Positions 9,091 to 17,797 of a stretch of DNA of 59,119 nt are shown in pieces (position 1 is the first letter of the stretch; every line of letters begins with the position of its first letter). The position numbers and the translations under genes were made by a program. Source of the stretch: Nitrososphaerota archaeon. GTDB lineage: Archaea; Thermoproteota; Nitrososphaeria; Nitrososphaerales; Nitrosopumilaceae. Location: positions 1,277-60,395 of the forward strand of contig JABDBR010000006.1 in NCBI GenBank assembly GCA_013288545.1, in the 5' to 3' direction. The notes beneath the pieces were generated by a model, which was given only the letters and a program-made list of their open reading frames with translations, did not search any database and was not told the DNA's origin.

Positions 9091-9417
9091 TCAACTCAAT
9101 ATCGTTATGCCTGTTATCCTTTTGACATCCTCACTACTCATTTTGTTTGCAGACAAGAATATGGCAAGTTTTGTGGCATCCTGACCACCCTCTGATATCT
9201 TCAAGAGGTTTATGGTACCGAGTTCCTCTACAATTCTGGTATCATTTGAGACGACCTTTCTGGACTCTTCTATATCTGCATGACCATTGGATTTTCTCTC
9301 AAGCAAAGATTCAATCTCAGAAAGATCAATGTTTTTCAATTGATTTTCCAAATCTGCTGTGTCAGTAAATTCGATCATTAGTTCACCAATAGACATGTTT
9401 ATCCTTATTTTGACCAT
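9091..9417 (-). CDS. Small hypothetical protein
   Basis: 108-residue soluble protein that I do not recognise. The N-terminal 35 residues alternate strand-like residues (KIRINMSIGELMIEF) before a helical stretch rich in charged residues. The C-terminal part (LAIFLSANKMSSEDVKRITGI) looks like a helix-turn-helix-like helical pair, which is only a guess. It is the middle gene of a three-gene minus-strand run, with 25 bases before it and 4 bases after it to its neighbours. Confidence 0.62.
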   Translation of the reverse strand: MVKIRINMSIGELMIEFTDTADLENQLKNIDLSEIESLLERKSNGHADIEESRKVVSNDTRIVEELGTINLLKISEGGQDATKLAIFLSANKMSSEDVKRITGITILS

Positions 9418-9442
9418 GATCTGACAGAATTATTTTCTCGCA

Positions 9443-9604
9443 TCAGGACGACCGCCTGGTTTTCTGGTGCTTGGCAATAATTGAATTTAGAAATGTACTA
9501 TTATCAAGTGTAGGATCCACTTTTTTTGCTTCTCTTATGGCCTTCACAAACTTCTGGAACGCCTCAGTTTTTACTGTGATTGTTTTGTATTCTTTTCGTG
9601 GCAT
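9443..9604 (-). CDS. Small basic protein, possibly ribbon-helix-helix type
   Basis: 53 residues starting at MPRKEYKTITV. The pattern, a short basic strand (KTITVKTEAF) followed by two helices (QKFVKAIREAKK, NSTFLNSIIAKH), looks like a ribbon-helix-helix DNA-binding fold, though the call is tentative. The frame is open from 9625, but the ATG at 9604 gives the more natural N-terminus, and a weak TATA-like acttatcc lies about 26 bases upstream. It would be the first gene of the operon with the two hypothetical genes at 8853-9417, and could be its regulator. Confidence 0.5.
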   Translation of the reverse strand: MPRKEYKTITVKTEAFQKFVKAIREAKKVDPTLDNSTFLNSIIAKHQKTRRSS

Positions 9605-9710
9605 TAATTTATCTGTCCGGGACATATGGATAAGTTCTTGGTATGCATTTTACGGTAAAAAATGACCTAGTTACCAATATGAAGGAATTTTATACTAACG
9701 ATCCCCTTAA

Positions 9711-10055
9711 ATGGGGAATGTACGGTACTATATTGTGGCTCTCAATGAACTCCACAAAAGCTTGTTTCTTGAGGAATGCTCACGGCTAACCGTGCTTGTA
9801 TTTGACTGCCTACAAAAACTAGAAAAAAACCCAACTGATCTGGATGTGATAGAAAGAATGGTTAATGCTGCTGATGTAATCAGAGGGGGTGCGAAATTTC
9901 TTCAAGATGTGGATCTTGAGATGAACGCTAAAATGCTGATTGAATTATTTAAAGGGGTACAAGACGTGCGATCTAGACAAATGGGATTTGAAATGATGTC
10001 AAGCCGTTTTAGAATGCTGGCAAGCAAAAGTCATTCCAAGTCTTATCTCAACTAG
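9711..10055 (+). CDS. Hypothetical helical protein
   Basis: 114-residue, almost fully helical protein. Residues 45-85 (VNAADVIRGGAKFLQDVDLEMNAKML in three pieces) loosely recall a phosphotransfer (HPt) helix bundle, but the expected His is absent, so I do not call it HPt. The TATA-like tttatac at about 9689-9695 lies some 20 bases before the ATG at 9711, which supports a leaderless start there. It is divergent from the small-gene operon at 8853-9604. Function unknown. Confidence 0.65.
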   Translation: MGNVRYYIVALNELHKSLFLEECSRLTVLVFDCLQKLEKNPTDLDVIERMVNAADVIRGGAKFLQDVDLEMNAKMLIELFKGVQDVRSRQMGFEMMSSRFRMLASKSHSKSYLN

Positions 10056-10251
10056 ATTCCAGACCTGGAAACTAAAAAGACGGGTACTAGTTAATGCAAA
10101 AATTTGTAAAAAATATGTTATATTTGCAATAAAAAAAATAGAATTATTAATTTTGAAAGAGACCTTCATACATAATTGTACGTTACACTCAACAAAACAG
10201 GCAAATTTATCATGTAAATCAATATAGGTGGCGATTCTCATACTGAAATAG

Positions 10252-10674
10252 TTGACAAAAGCCGAATATGAAAAATTACTAAAGAACATTCAGGATAAAG
10301 TGTCTCAAACCAAGACTGGTTCTACCTCAAGATTTGAGCTTCCTAAAGTGGATATCATGTGGCAAGGAAATAGAACATTTTTCAGAAACTTTTCAGAATT
10401 TCCAAAAATACTAAGAAGAGATCCCGAAAAACTTCTTCAATATCTCTCAAAGGAGTTTGCAACTCCTGCACAATTTGGAGGCGACAAAGCAGTATTTGTA
10501 GGTAAAAAAGATCCTCATGAATTTTCAGCTCTTTTGAATAGATACCTTAAGGAGTATGTGGAATGTCCTACATGCAAAAGCCCAGATACTAGAGTAGAAA
10601 AAGAAAATAGAGTGACACTTCTCAAATGTGAAGCATGTGGAGCTAGATCTCCGCTAAAGGGTCAATATGCGTAA
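10252..10674 (+). CDS. Translation initiation factor aIF2 subunit beta
   Basis: 140-residue beta subunit of archaeal initiation factor 2, which with alpha and gamma brings initiator tRNA to the ribosome. The N-terminal helix, the central SRFELPKVDIMWQGNRTFF core and the C-terminal zinc ribbon (CPTC...CEAC at about 117-136) are all present. The start is a TTG at 10252, with M-T-K-A-E-Y as the expected N-terminus. It heads a compact plus-strand run: DUF424 begins right after its stop, followed by aIF1A, RIO1, KH and topoisomerase VI genes. Confidence 0.93.
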   Translation: MTKAEYEKLLKNIQDKVSQTKTGSTSRFELPKVDIMWQGNRTFFRNFSEFPKILRRDPEKLLQYLSKEFATPAQFGGDKAVFVGKKDPHEFSALLNRYLKEYVECPTCKSPDTRVEKENRVTLLKCEACGARSPLKGQYA

Positions 10675-10971
10675 ATGAATTTTGCCGTTAAGCAAGTGAA
10701 TCAGCAGCGCAATAGGATGCTGAATATATGCGACGCTGAATTGGTTGGCAAAACTGTTAGGCAGTCTGATCTAGAGATAAAAATCACTGAGAGTTACTAT
10801 GGAGACCGTATAGTGGATGAAAAAGAGGCAGAATCTCTTCTACGAACCTCTTCGATAATCAACATGGCTGGTAAGCGAACAATTGATCTTTCAATAAAAA
10901 TAGGATTAGGATCTGCAAAAGGTGTGAAAGAAATTGGGGGAATTCCTTTTCTTATAGTTTTCAAATTTTGA
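10675..10971 (+). CDS. DUF424 family protein
   Basis: 98-residue protein matching the archaeal DUF424 pattern: NICDAELVGKTVRQSDLEIKI, then ESYYGDRIVDEKEAESLL, then IGGIPFLIVFKF. The family is small, of unknown role, and commonly found near translation genes. Here it begins immediately at the base after the aIF2-beta stop codon, so it is almost certainly co-translated with it. The genetic linkage suggests a role around translation initiation or RNA processing, which remains inference. Confidence 0.88.
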   Translation: MNFAVKQVNQQRNRMLNICDAELVGKTVRQSDLEIKITESYYGDRIVDEKEAESLLRTSSIINMAGKRTIDLSIKIGLGSAKGVKEIGGIPFLIVFKF

Positions 10972-11018
10972 AAATACAACGATTATATACGTACTGAACA
11001 CATTGTTGTCTGAGAATT

Positions 11019-11330
11019 TTGGGTAAGCGAAAAGTACTAAACGAAAGTGAATTGAAGGAAATGCAGTTGCCTGGAGAAGGCGAAATGTTAGGACGAGTTG
11101 TAAAACTTTTGGGTAGTGATCACATACTTGTAAGATGTACGGATGACAAGACCAGAATGGGCAGGATTAGAGGGAAACTAAAAAGAAAAATCTGGATAAG
11201 GGATAACGATGTTGTAACAATAGCTCCTTGGGATTTCAGATCAGAAGATCGTGGAGACATTACTTGGAGATATACACTCTCACAAGTTGAGATGTTAAAA
11301 CAAAAGGGACTATTACCGCAAGATTTCTAA
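11019..11330 (+). CDS. Translation initiation factor aIF1A
   Basis: 103-residue OB-fold factor that binds the ribosomal A site during initiation. The OB core is intact: EGEMLGRVVKLLGSDHILVRC, then RIRGKLKRKIWIRDNDVV. The start is the TTG at 11019 (MGKRKV). The basic N-terminus and the C-terminal helical tail (WRYTLSQVEMLKQKG) are family-typical. It lies in the aIF2-beta/DUF424/aIF1A/RIO1 run, with 47 bases separating it from DUF424. Confidence 0.95.
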   Translation: MGKRKVLNESELKEMQLPGEGEMLGRVVKLLGSDHILVRCTDDKTRMGRIRGKLKRKIWIRDNDVVTIAPWDFRSEDRGDITWRYTLSQVEMLKQKGLLPQDF

Positions 11331-11390
11331 CAGCAATCAATTTTACAAGGTTCGTATTACAAACTATATTGTCATTAGGAGCAAACTAAA

Positions 11391-12326
11391 GTGAATGAAA
11401 ATTCTATAGATGAATCCAAAGATGAGGTCACAGAAGAAAATGATCTGGATTTATCCGAAATAACTGATGAATCCGAAGATTTCACCACTGACGAATCCGA
11501 AGATTCCATCGCAGACGACTCTGAAGATTCCACAACTGAAGAATCTGATCTGGGGCTCCGAGAAAATTTGGCAAAAAAAATGAACATTGTACTTGCAGGA
11601 AAAGCAAGGGGACGAAAAACCGCGAAAGATGTATTTGATAAAGACAAAGTGCTCGAGGCAGTATTTGACAAGTCAACTGTAATGATCCTCTCACGGTTCA
11701 TAAATAATGGCATTATTTCATATGTAAATGGCGCAATAGGTGCAGGAAAAGAATCTCAAATGTATTGGGCAGTTGATCCTTCTGGTCAAGACCTTGCAGT
11801 AAAAATTTATCTTGTCACTACATCAAACTTTAAGAAAAGATATCCTTACCTTATCGGAGATCCAAGATTCACGCGAATAAAAAGGGGCACTAGATCTCTT
11901 GTAGAGTTGTGGGCAAAAAAAGAATTTCGTAATTTGAGCAAGTCTTTTAACTTTGAAATTCCATGTCCAGAACCAATAACCGTGGTAAAAAATATTCTAA
12001 TAATGAAATTCGTGGGAGTTAATGGTGTTCCATCACCTACATTGGTTGAATCTGAAGTAGATTACACCGATTATGAAAAGACAATAGAAATCATCTCAGA
12101 TCTATATCAAAAAGCAGAACTTGTTCATGCGGATCTTTCAGAATATAATATTTTCAAGACAGAAAATGGGCCGGTAGTTTTTGATTTTGGCTCTGCGGTA
12201 GATATAAGGCATCCTAAAACAAAAGAATTTCTTGAAAGAGATATTAGTAATATTACTAGATTCTTTGTTAAGAGAGGACTAACAGTGGACAATCCAATTG
12301 ATGTGTTTAAGAGGGTGACAAAATGA
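11391..12326 (+). CDS. rio1: RIO1-type serine/threonine protein kinase with acidic N-terminal extension
   Basis: 311-residue RIO kinase, an ATPase/kinase acting in late small-subunit ribosome maturation. The P-loop equivalent GAGKESQMYWAV, the catalytic VHADLSEYN and the metal-binding VFDFGSAV motifs are present. It starts with GTG at 11391. The first 52 or so residues are unusual: a low-complexity stretch of Asp/Glu/Ser/Thr built from repeated DESED-type units before the kinase. Its stop overlaps the KH gene by 4 bases (ATGA), and the KH protein is the expected functional partner in 18S/16S maturation. Confidence 0.93.
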   Translation: MNENSIDESKDEVTEENDLDLSEITDESEDFTTDESEDSIADDSEDSTTEESDLGLRENLAKKMNIVLAGKARGRKTAKDVFDKDKVLEAVFDKSTVMILSRFINNGIISYVNGAIGAGKESQMYWAVDPSGQDLAVKIYLVTTSNFKKRYPYLIGDPRFTRIKRGTRSLVELWAKKEFRNLSKSFNFEIPCPEPITVVKNILIMKFVGVNGVPSPTLVESEVDYTDYEKTIEIISDLYQKAELVHADLSEYNIFKTENGPVVFDFGSAVDIRHPKTKEFLERDISNITRFFVKRGLTVDNPIDVFKRVTK

Positions 12327-12895
12327 TCTTTGAAAAAATTATACTAATTCCAGTTGATCGTGTTGGAGTGTTAATTGGTAAATCTGGAAAGATAAAAGCC
12401 AAAATAGAAAAAATTTGCTCCGTCTCATTGTCAATTGACGGTCAAACAGGCGAGACAGTCATAAGGGGAGTGGGTGACGTTGAAAATATAATGCCATTTA
12501 AAGCTGAAGAAATTGTGATGGCTATAGGTCGTGGATTCTCTGCAGAGAATGCAATGCGTCTTGTCCAAGAAGAGACTTCGTTACATATTATGGATTTACG
12601 CCAATTTGTTGGAAGGTCTCCTGCTCAGATTGAGAGAATAAAGAGCCGAATAATAGGGGAAAGTGGTCGTGTTAGAAAAAATATTGAGGATCTAAGCGGT
12701 GCCAAAGTATCTGTTTATGGTAGAACTGTTTCTATCATTGGAGATGGGACACAGCTAAAGTCTGCTATAAACGCAATAACATCTATTTCAAGTGGTAGTA
12801 CTCATGGGAAGGTCTACAACGATCTTCAAGAATCAAGAAGAAGACAAAAGTTAGAAAAACTCCAACTCTGGGAGGGTGGAAATATACTTGAGTAA
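12323..12895 (+). CDS. KH-domain RNA-binding protein (archaeal Pno1/Dim2 type)
   Basis: 190-residue protein with two KH domains. The first has GVLIGKSGKIKAKIE (residues 12-26), a canonical GxxG loop; the second has RIIGESGRVRKNIE. This is the archaeal relative of Pno1/Dim2, which binds the 3' end of the small rRNA. It overlaps the RIO1 gene by 4 bases at its start and topoisomerase VI subunit B by 20 bases at its end. The RIO1-KH pairing is common in archaea and supports the ribosome-biogenesis role. Confidence 0.93.
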   Translation: MIFEKIILIPVDRVGVLIGKSGKIKAKIEKICSVSLSIDGQTGETVIRGVGDVENIMPFKAEEIVMAIGRGFSAENAMRLVQEETSLHIMDLRQFVGRSPAQIERIKSRIIGESGRVRKNIEDLSGAKVSVYGRTVSIIGDGTQLKSAINAITSISSGSTHGKVYNDLQESRRRQKLEKLQLWEGGNILE

Positions 12896-14720
12896 AGAAG
12901 TCTTCAGCCAGATATCTCCAAGTGAGTTCTTTTATAGAAATAGAGACCTTGCAGGATTTAGTAATCCAACCAGATCACTTTACACCTCGGTCAGAGAATT
13001 TGTAGAAAATGCACTTGATGCATGTGATCAAAAGAAAATGCTTCCCGACATTCATCTTTCAATAAAGGCAGTTGATCCTGAAAAGGCAGATCCAAAACAT
13101 TACATCCTAACTGTAAAAGATAATGGTCCTGGAATTGATCCTGAACATATTCCACTTGCTTTTGGTACTGTTCTTTATGGCTCCAAATTTGGTCTCAAAC
13201 AAGCCAGAGGAATGTTTGGTCTTGGTGCTACCATGGCCATACTGTATGGCCAAATCACTACAAACAAACCAGTTACTGTAAAGAGTTGTTCAGATGGTAA
13301 AACAATTGATGAATTTGTAATGCTACTTGACATTCAGAAAAATAAACCAGTCATACAAAAACATACAACAAAGGAAGGATCAAAGACCGGTCTTGCAGTA
13401 AGTATTGTTCTTGAAGGAGATTATTCAAAGGCAGGATCAAAAATCAGAGATTATGTGTATCAGACTTCATTGATCACACCTTATGCATCAATAACATTTG
13501 AAGATCCAAGTGGAGAAAAATTCCATTATGCAAGAATTGTAAAAGACATGCCACGTCCGCCAACCGTCATCAAACCTCACCCACATGGTATTGATGTTGA
13601 AACTATTCGAAGAATGATAACTGATACACATTATCAGATTCCAACTATAGACAACAAGATGATTGATAAGGTCAAAAAAGAATTGAGCTTGAAAAAAAAT
13701 CTCTCTCCAAAAGAGATTCTAGAGCGTGCACAAAAGCGTTGGTCTGACATATCAAGACCGGTAAGAACAGTGGTCTCAGTCATGTCATTTCTAAATATTG
13801 ATTTTGAGGGACTCAAAAAAATCCGAATCGATGATATTGACATTGCAAATAAAACTATCACATATTGGGACTTTGGTGAATCCACGACTCATGCAGTGGA
13901 ATTGGATCCAGAGAGCCCATATTACAAGCAGCTTGCAAGTACTGTTCAAGGAGATACGCTTCTTACATTTCTTACAAAAAGATTCCAAAGGGTTGGACCT
14001 ACTACGGCAGAAAAATTCTGTGAATTTGCCAAATTCAAGCCAGACAAAAGAATAGGCAGCATGACAAATGAGGAACTAGTAAAACTAGCCGACGGGCTTC
14101 AAAAATTTGAGGAATTTCTTGCACCCGATCCCAGCTGTTTGGCGCCCTTGGGAGAAGAACCACTCTCAAAAGGAATAATGAAGTTTTTCAATCCCGAGTT
14201 TGCGGCTGTATGGCAACGTAATGCATCAGCATATTCGGGATTTCCGTTTGTTGTTGAAATGGGAATTGCTTATGGGGGAGATATTCCTCCAAATGGACTC
14301 AAGGTTTACCGTTTTGCAAATCGTATACCGCTTTTGTATGATGAAGGAAGTGATGTTGTACTCAAAATAGTTAACGAAACTGAATGGAGTAGATACAAAA
14401 TAAAAGGAGATCCTCCACTTGTCATAGTGTCCCATATCTGTTCCACGAGAATTCCGTACAAAACAGTTGGAAAAGAAAATGTGGCAGATAGGCCTGAACT
14501 TGAAAGAGAACTAAAGAACGCATTACAATATTTGGCAAGAAAATTGGCCGTTCACATGTCACGACAAGGTGCAGCTGACATGGCAAAAAAGAGGGCAAAT
14601 CTTTATTCAAAATATGTACCGCTCATTGCACAATTTGCTACTGAACTTGCTGGCAAGAAAAAAGAACCAAATTATAACCAACTAATAAGGATGGGAAGTG
14701 AGATTGAAGAACAAGTCTAA
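12876..14720 (+). CDS. top6B: DNA topoisomerase VI subunit B
   Basis: 614-residue ATPase subunit of type IIB topoisomerase, which relaxes supercoils and decatenates DNA. The GHKL ATP site is complete: N box REFVENALDACD, G1 DNGPGI, G2 GMFGLGA. The helix-two-turn-helix (about residues 280-300) and transducer domain follow. The start codon may be the ATG at 12876 or the in-frame TTG at 12888 (LSKEVF); both overlap the KH gene. It overlaps subunit A by 23 bases. Its use in place of gyrase is typical for archaea. Confidence 0.96.
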   Translation: MEIYLSKEVFSQISPSEFFYRNRDLAGFSNPTRSLYTSVREFVENALDACDQKKMLPDIHLSIKAVDPEKADPKHYILTVKDNGPGIDPEHIPLAFGTVLYGSKFGLKQARGMFGLGATMAILYGQITTNKPVTVKSCSDGKTIDEFVMLLDIQKNKPVIQKHTTKEGSKTGLAVSIVLEGDYSKAGSKIRDYVYQTSLITPYASITFEDPSGEKFHYARIVKDMPRPPTVIKPHPHGIDVETIRRMITDTHYQIPTIDNKMIDKVKKELSLKKNLSPKEILERAQKRWSDISRPVRTVVSVMSFLNIDFEGLKKIRIDDIDIANKTITYWDFGESTTHAVELDPESPYYKQLASTVQGDTLLTFLTKRFQRVGPTTAEKFCEFAKFKPDKRIGSMTNEELVKLADGLQKFEEFLAPDPSCLAPLGEEPLSKGIMKFFNPEFAAVWQRNASAYSGFPFVVEMGIAYGGDIPPNGLKVYRFANRIPLLYDEGSDVVLKIVNETEWSRYKIKGDPPLVIVSHICSTRIPYKTVGKENVADRPELERELKNALQYLARKLAVHMSRQGAADMAKKRANLYSKYVPLIAQFATELAGKKKEPNYNQLIRMGSEIEEQV

Positions 14721-15801
14721 TGCAAAGACAGCCGAGACAAGAAAGAAAAGATTACTGTCATTGCTAGAGCAGCAGGGTATTAACATCTATGATCACCTTG
14801 ACAAAGGAAAATTTCCACAGTTTGTAATCCCTAGCAGGTCCGTAAGCAACATAGTTTATGATAAAAAAATACGACAATACATCTTGGGCAGTGCAAGTGC
14901 TGTCCGAAGTTCAAGAAACATGTCACAATTGCGTTCTTATACACAGCTTGCATGGCTTGCTTTTTTTGTAAACAGGCTTGTACGTGAAGGAAAATCATCT
15001 ACATTAAGAGACATTTATTATTCATCCCAAGCATTTAGCATAGATTTTGAGGATCAGCCAGAGTCTGACAATATTATAGTAGATCTAGAAGCAGTGCTTA
15101 CAAGTCCCCGTGAAGAATTTCACATATTTCCTGAAGAAAGAAGCAGTGTCTTTGGCGACCTGACAATCGAGTATACTGTTCCAGGATATGAAGGAAAGAG
15201 AATGAATTTGTCAGATCATCCTGATGGATATTTGATAGGCCCAAGTTTGAGTAGTGCAGAACTTGTTGATACTAGTGCAGAACTTGTCATTGCCATCGAA
15301 AAGGGTGGTCTTTTTACAAGATTTGTTGAAGAAAAAGTACATAAAAAATTCAAAGCCATAATTGTTGATACTGCAGGCCAAGCTCCTAGATCAACAAGAA
15401 ATCTTTTGAGAAGACTAAATTCTGAAATGGGGTTACCTGTTGTTATATTAGCAGACGGTGATGTGTATGGTGAACATATTGCAATGGTCATAAAATCTGG
15501 CTCTGCAAACGCTGCTCACTTGAGGGAACTGACTGTGCCTGATGCAAAGTGGTTGGGTGTTTGGGCAACCGATATTGAAAAATACAAACTCCCGACAATC
15601 CCAATGACAGAATCTGACATAAAGAGAATCTATGACCTTCAAAAAGATCCTAGATACCAGGAAGGAAACTGGAAAAAGCAACTCGAAGTCTTTCTCAAAT
15701 TAAAGAGAAAAGCAGAACTTGAAGCATTCTCAAAGTATGGTCTTACTAATATTACAGACAAGTATCTTCCAGCAAAGCTAGAAGAATCAAAGAGTTTCTA
15801 A
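14698..15801 (+). CDS. top6A: DNA topoisomerase VI subunit A
   Basis: 367-residue DNA-cleaving subunit, Spo11-related. The catalytic-tyrosine region TLRDIYYSS is at about residue 102-110. The Toprim residues are seen in VIAIEKGGLF (Glu) and ILADGDVYGE (DxD). The start is GTG at 14698, with an alternative TTG at 14704. It overlaps top6B by 23 bases, so translation is coupled. The 3' end overlaps the convergent Hsp20-like gene by 15 bases. Confidence 0.96.
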   Translation: MRLKNKSNAKTAETRKKRLLSLLEQQGINIYDHLDKGKFPQFVIPSRSVSNIVYDKKIRQYILGSASAVRSSRNMSQLRSYTQLAWLAFFVNRLVREGKSSTLRDIYYSSQAFSIDFEDQPESDNIIVDLEAVLTSPREEFHIFPEERSSVFGDLTIEYTVPGYEGKRMNLSDHPDGYLIGPSLSSAELVDTSAELVIAIEKGGLFTRFVEEKVHKKFKAIIVDTAGQAPRSTRNLLRRLNSEMGLPVVILADGDVYGEHIAMVIKSGSANAAHLRELTVPDAKWLGVWATDIEKYKLPTIPMTESDIKRIYDLQKDPRYQEGNWKKQLEVFLKLKRKAELEAFSKYGLTNITDKYLPAKLEESKSF

Positions 15802-16260
15802 TTTTTTAATTTTTAAGGTAAGAACACCGTTTCTATACTTGAAATCATGAATTCCCATGTCTGGTGTTGTCTCGATTGGAACCTCTTTTGAAAAGTGTGC
15901 TGAACCTCGTACGTATAAAATTCCATCAATCAATCTTACCGTGACTTGGTCTTCTGGACCTGGCACCTCTGCTACAAATATTATCTCTTTTTCTCCCTTT
16001 ATGAGGTCATAGACCCAGTTCTTGGTATCTGCCTCTTTTGGCGTATATTGTGGAGTGCTACTCTCTACGGTCATTTTCTTTAGTACCTTGACCCAATAGA
16101 TCATAATCACGGCAGCTATTCCAATCAGTATGAAACTGACGTATCCTTGTGAAGATCTTAGTGAGAGCATGTATACCACACCAAGAAATAGCAAGACCAT
16201 TAAGGGAATTATAAAATCAAGTGATTTGTCATTAGAGTATCTGCTTTTGTAGCTTGCCAA
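15787..16260 (-). CDS. Membrane-anchored alpha-crystallin-like (Hsp20/CS-fold) protein
   Basis: 157-residue protein with a basic N-terminus, two membrane segments (about residues 15-33 and 38-57) and a soluble C-terminal domain (80-157). The domain reads EIIFVAEVPGPEDQVTV, GILYVRG and the closing GVLTLKIKKL, which is the strand order and end motif of the alpha-crystallin/Hsp20 domain. Ordinary Hsp20 is soluble, so this would place a chaperone-like or scaffold domain at the cytoplasmic face of the membrane. The gene is convergent with top6A, overlapping by 15 bases. The role is inferred from fold only. Confidence 0.75.
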   Translation of the reverse strand: MASYKSRYSNDKSLDFIIPLMVLLFLGVVYMLSLRSSQGYVSFILIGIAAVIMIYWVKVLKKMTVESSTPQYTPKEADTKNWVYDLIKGEKEIIFVAEVPGPEDQVTVRLIDGILYVRGSAHFSKEVPIETTPDMGIHDFKYRNGVLTLKIKKLETL

Positions 16261-16367
16261 AGATATTCTGTATGATTTAACTATGCTCCAAATATAAACA
16301 CTCGTAGAATTTTGACCAAAATTTCATGTATCTTTATTTCATAATTGTATGCTGGAATTACTGTGGC

Positions 16368-16925
16368 TTAGGTGGTTTCCCATCTTTTGAACAAGTTGTG
16401 TTCGATTCCAAATTGATCCAAGCACTTTCCTACAACGTGATTTACAAGGTCATCAATATTCTTGGGTCTGTTGTAAAAACCTGGCATGGCAGGTAATATG
16501 ACAACTCCAATTCTAGAAAGCTTGAGCATATTTTCAAGATGTATACTAGTAAGTGGGGTCTCTCTTGGAGCAAGGATCAGTTTGCGAGATTCTTTCATTG
16601 TAACTCCAGCTGCTCGAGCCACCAAGGTCTCTTCATAACCATTGGCAATGCTTGAAAGTGTCTTCATGGTGCAAGGAATCACTATCATGCCATCTGTTTT
16701 GTGTGTTCCACTTGAAACACTTGCAGCCATGTTTGAATCATCTGAGTAGTGGTCTGCCAGTGATTTTACATATTTTAAATCATAATCAGTTTCTAGTGTC
16801 AAGCATTTCTTTGCCCATTCTGTCATGATTAGATGGACATCAACTTTGCATTGCTTGAGAACCTCCAACATTCTTACACCGTATAAAATTCCTGAACTTC
16901 CAGTTAATCCTATAATTAATCTCAT
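16368..16925 (-). CDS. ubiX: Flavin prenyltransferase (UbiX/Pad1 family)
   Basis: 185-residue enzyme that attaches a prenyl group to FMN to make the prenylated flavin used by UbiD-type decarboxylases. The N-terminal IIGLTGSSGILYGVRML and the later VSSGTHKTDGMIVIPCTMKTLSSIANG are characteristic. ILAPRETPL and the closing VILPAMPGFY are also present. I start at 16925 because a TATA-like box (16944-16954) lies about 25 bases upstream. The ATG at 16940 would be too close to that box. No ubiD is seen in the window. Confidence 0.93.
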   Translation of the reverse strand: MRLIIGLTGSSGILYGVRMLEVLKQCKVDVHLIMTEWAKKCLTLETDYDLKYVKSLADHYSDDSNMAASVSSGTHKTDGMIVIPCTMKTLSSIANGYEETLVARAAGVTMKESRKLILAPRETPLTSIHLENMLKLSRIGVVILPAMPGFYNRPKNIDDLVNHVVGKCLDQFGIEHNLFKRWETT

Positions 16926-17006
16926 GAGAAGATTGACCATGTTCCATATTTAATTTCAGCTGTGATTTTGGCATGTTTATTTATGGCACTATGAGTCTCA
17001 ATATTT

Positions 17007-17375
17007 GTGAGCGTCAATATTGATTCAGTTGAAGAAAATATTATTTCAGAACTGAAACTATCCCCTATTCAATCCAAAGTTTATGTCTTGGTCGTAAAAA
17101 CAGGCAAAATGTCTGCGCAAGATATAGCAAAGAGTCTTGGCATATCTGAAGATGAGGCACATCAAGCAGCAACAAGTCTGATCCAAAATGGCGGATTTAT
17201 CGATATAACAAAAACAGAGTTTGAGTCCATGCATCCGAGATTTGCTGTTGTCAATATGTACAGAAGAATGTGTGATCGGGAAAACATTCCATTTAAGAAG
17301 AATCTTTTGGTAGATAACATTTCAATTATTTTAGAAAAACCATATGATGATGCAAGAACTAAATATAACCAATAA
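17007..17375 (+). CDS. TrmB-like winged-helix transcriptional regulator
   Basis: 122-residue protein with a winged-helix domain: LKLSPIQSKVYVLVVKTGKMSAQDIAKSLGIS (in pieces) followed by EAHQAATSLIQNGGFIDI, the layout of TrmB/ArsR-type archaeal regulators. It lacks a clear ligand domain and is short. It starts with GTG at 17007. The gene ends 13 bases before the next gene, which has a strong ribosome binding site. The targets are unknown; self-regulation and regulation of the following two genes are likely guesses. Confidence 0.75.
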   Translation: MSVNIDSVEENIISELKLSPIQSKVYVLVVKTGKMSAQDIAKSLGISEDEAHQAATSLIQNGGFIDITKTEFESMHPRFAVVNMYRRMCDRENIPFKKNLLVDNISIILEKPYDDARTKYNQ

Positions 17376-17380
17376 TGGAG

Positions 17381-17387
17381 GAGGAAA
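17381..17387 (+). promoter_or_regulatory. Strong Shine-Dalgarno site for the gene at 17389
   Basis: The stretch GGAGGAGGAAAC directly before the ATG at 17389 contains a repeated GGAGG. This is an unusually strong ribosome binding site for this window, where many genes look leaderless. It decides the start, since an in-frame ATG lies 45 bases upstream at 17344 inside the preceding gene. Confidence 0.7.
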
Positions 17388-17388
17388 C

Positions 17389-17790
17389 ATGTCTCTAGAT
17401 GAAGAGTCTTCTTGTAATCATGAAATAGTATACTTTGGAGTCACAAATCTAAACTATGAAAGAAGAACTATAGGTTCAGTTGATACATGGAGATGTGTCA
17501 AGTGCAAGAAAATTTTCTGTGAAGAAAAACAACTTGGAATCGAGAGCATAGTAGATTATGTTGGAATGCCAAAAATATCTCCAGATCAAAAATGGGCTGT
17601 ACTGTTATGTAATCTTAAAAAACACAAGGATAAATGGAAACTAGTAAAGATAAAACAAGATGATGAAATTCAACATGAATGCGTTGATGAAAAAGTAATA
17701 AAACTCAGGGTGAAAGACTTTAAGATAGAAGATGATAAACACTGGAACTTTCTTATCGAAACCTCCATTAACAAAGCAGTAGAGATCTAA
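17389..17790 (+). CDS. Hypothetical protein with four cysteines
   Basis: 133-residue soluble protein with start at 17389, set by the GGAGG site. It has CNHE near the N-terminus, a CVKCKKIFC cluster at about residues 40-48, and a Cys/His pair (HECVDEKV) in the second half. The CxxC plus Cys/His pattern suggests metal binding. No family is recognised. It follows the TrmB-like regulator by 13 bases and precedes a small conserved protein by 7 bases, so the three form one operon. Confidence 0.65.
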   Translation: MSLDEESSCNHEIVYFGVTNLNYERRTIGSVDTWRCVKCKKIFCEEKQLGIESIVDYVGMPKISPDQKWAVLLCNLKKHKDKWKLVKIKQDDEIQHECVDEKVIKLRVKDFKIEDDKHWNFLIETSINKAVEI

Positions 17791-17797
17791 ATCTTAG

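Noticed and set aside
9711-10055. HPt phosphotransfer protein
   Set aside because: The helical layout is loosely similar, but the expected phospho-accepting His in a conserved helix is missing.
11375-11713. A 112-residue Ser-rich minus-strand ORF
   Set aside because: It is the antisense shadow of the RIO1 acidic repeat region, so its low complexity reflects the same DNA repeats.
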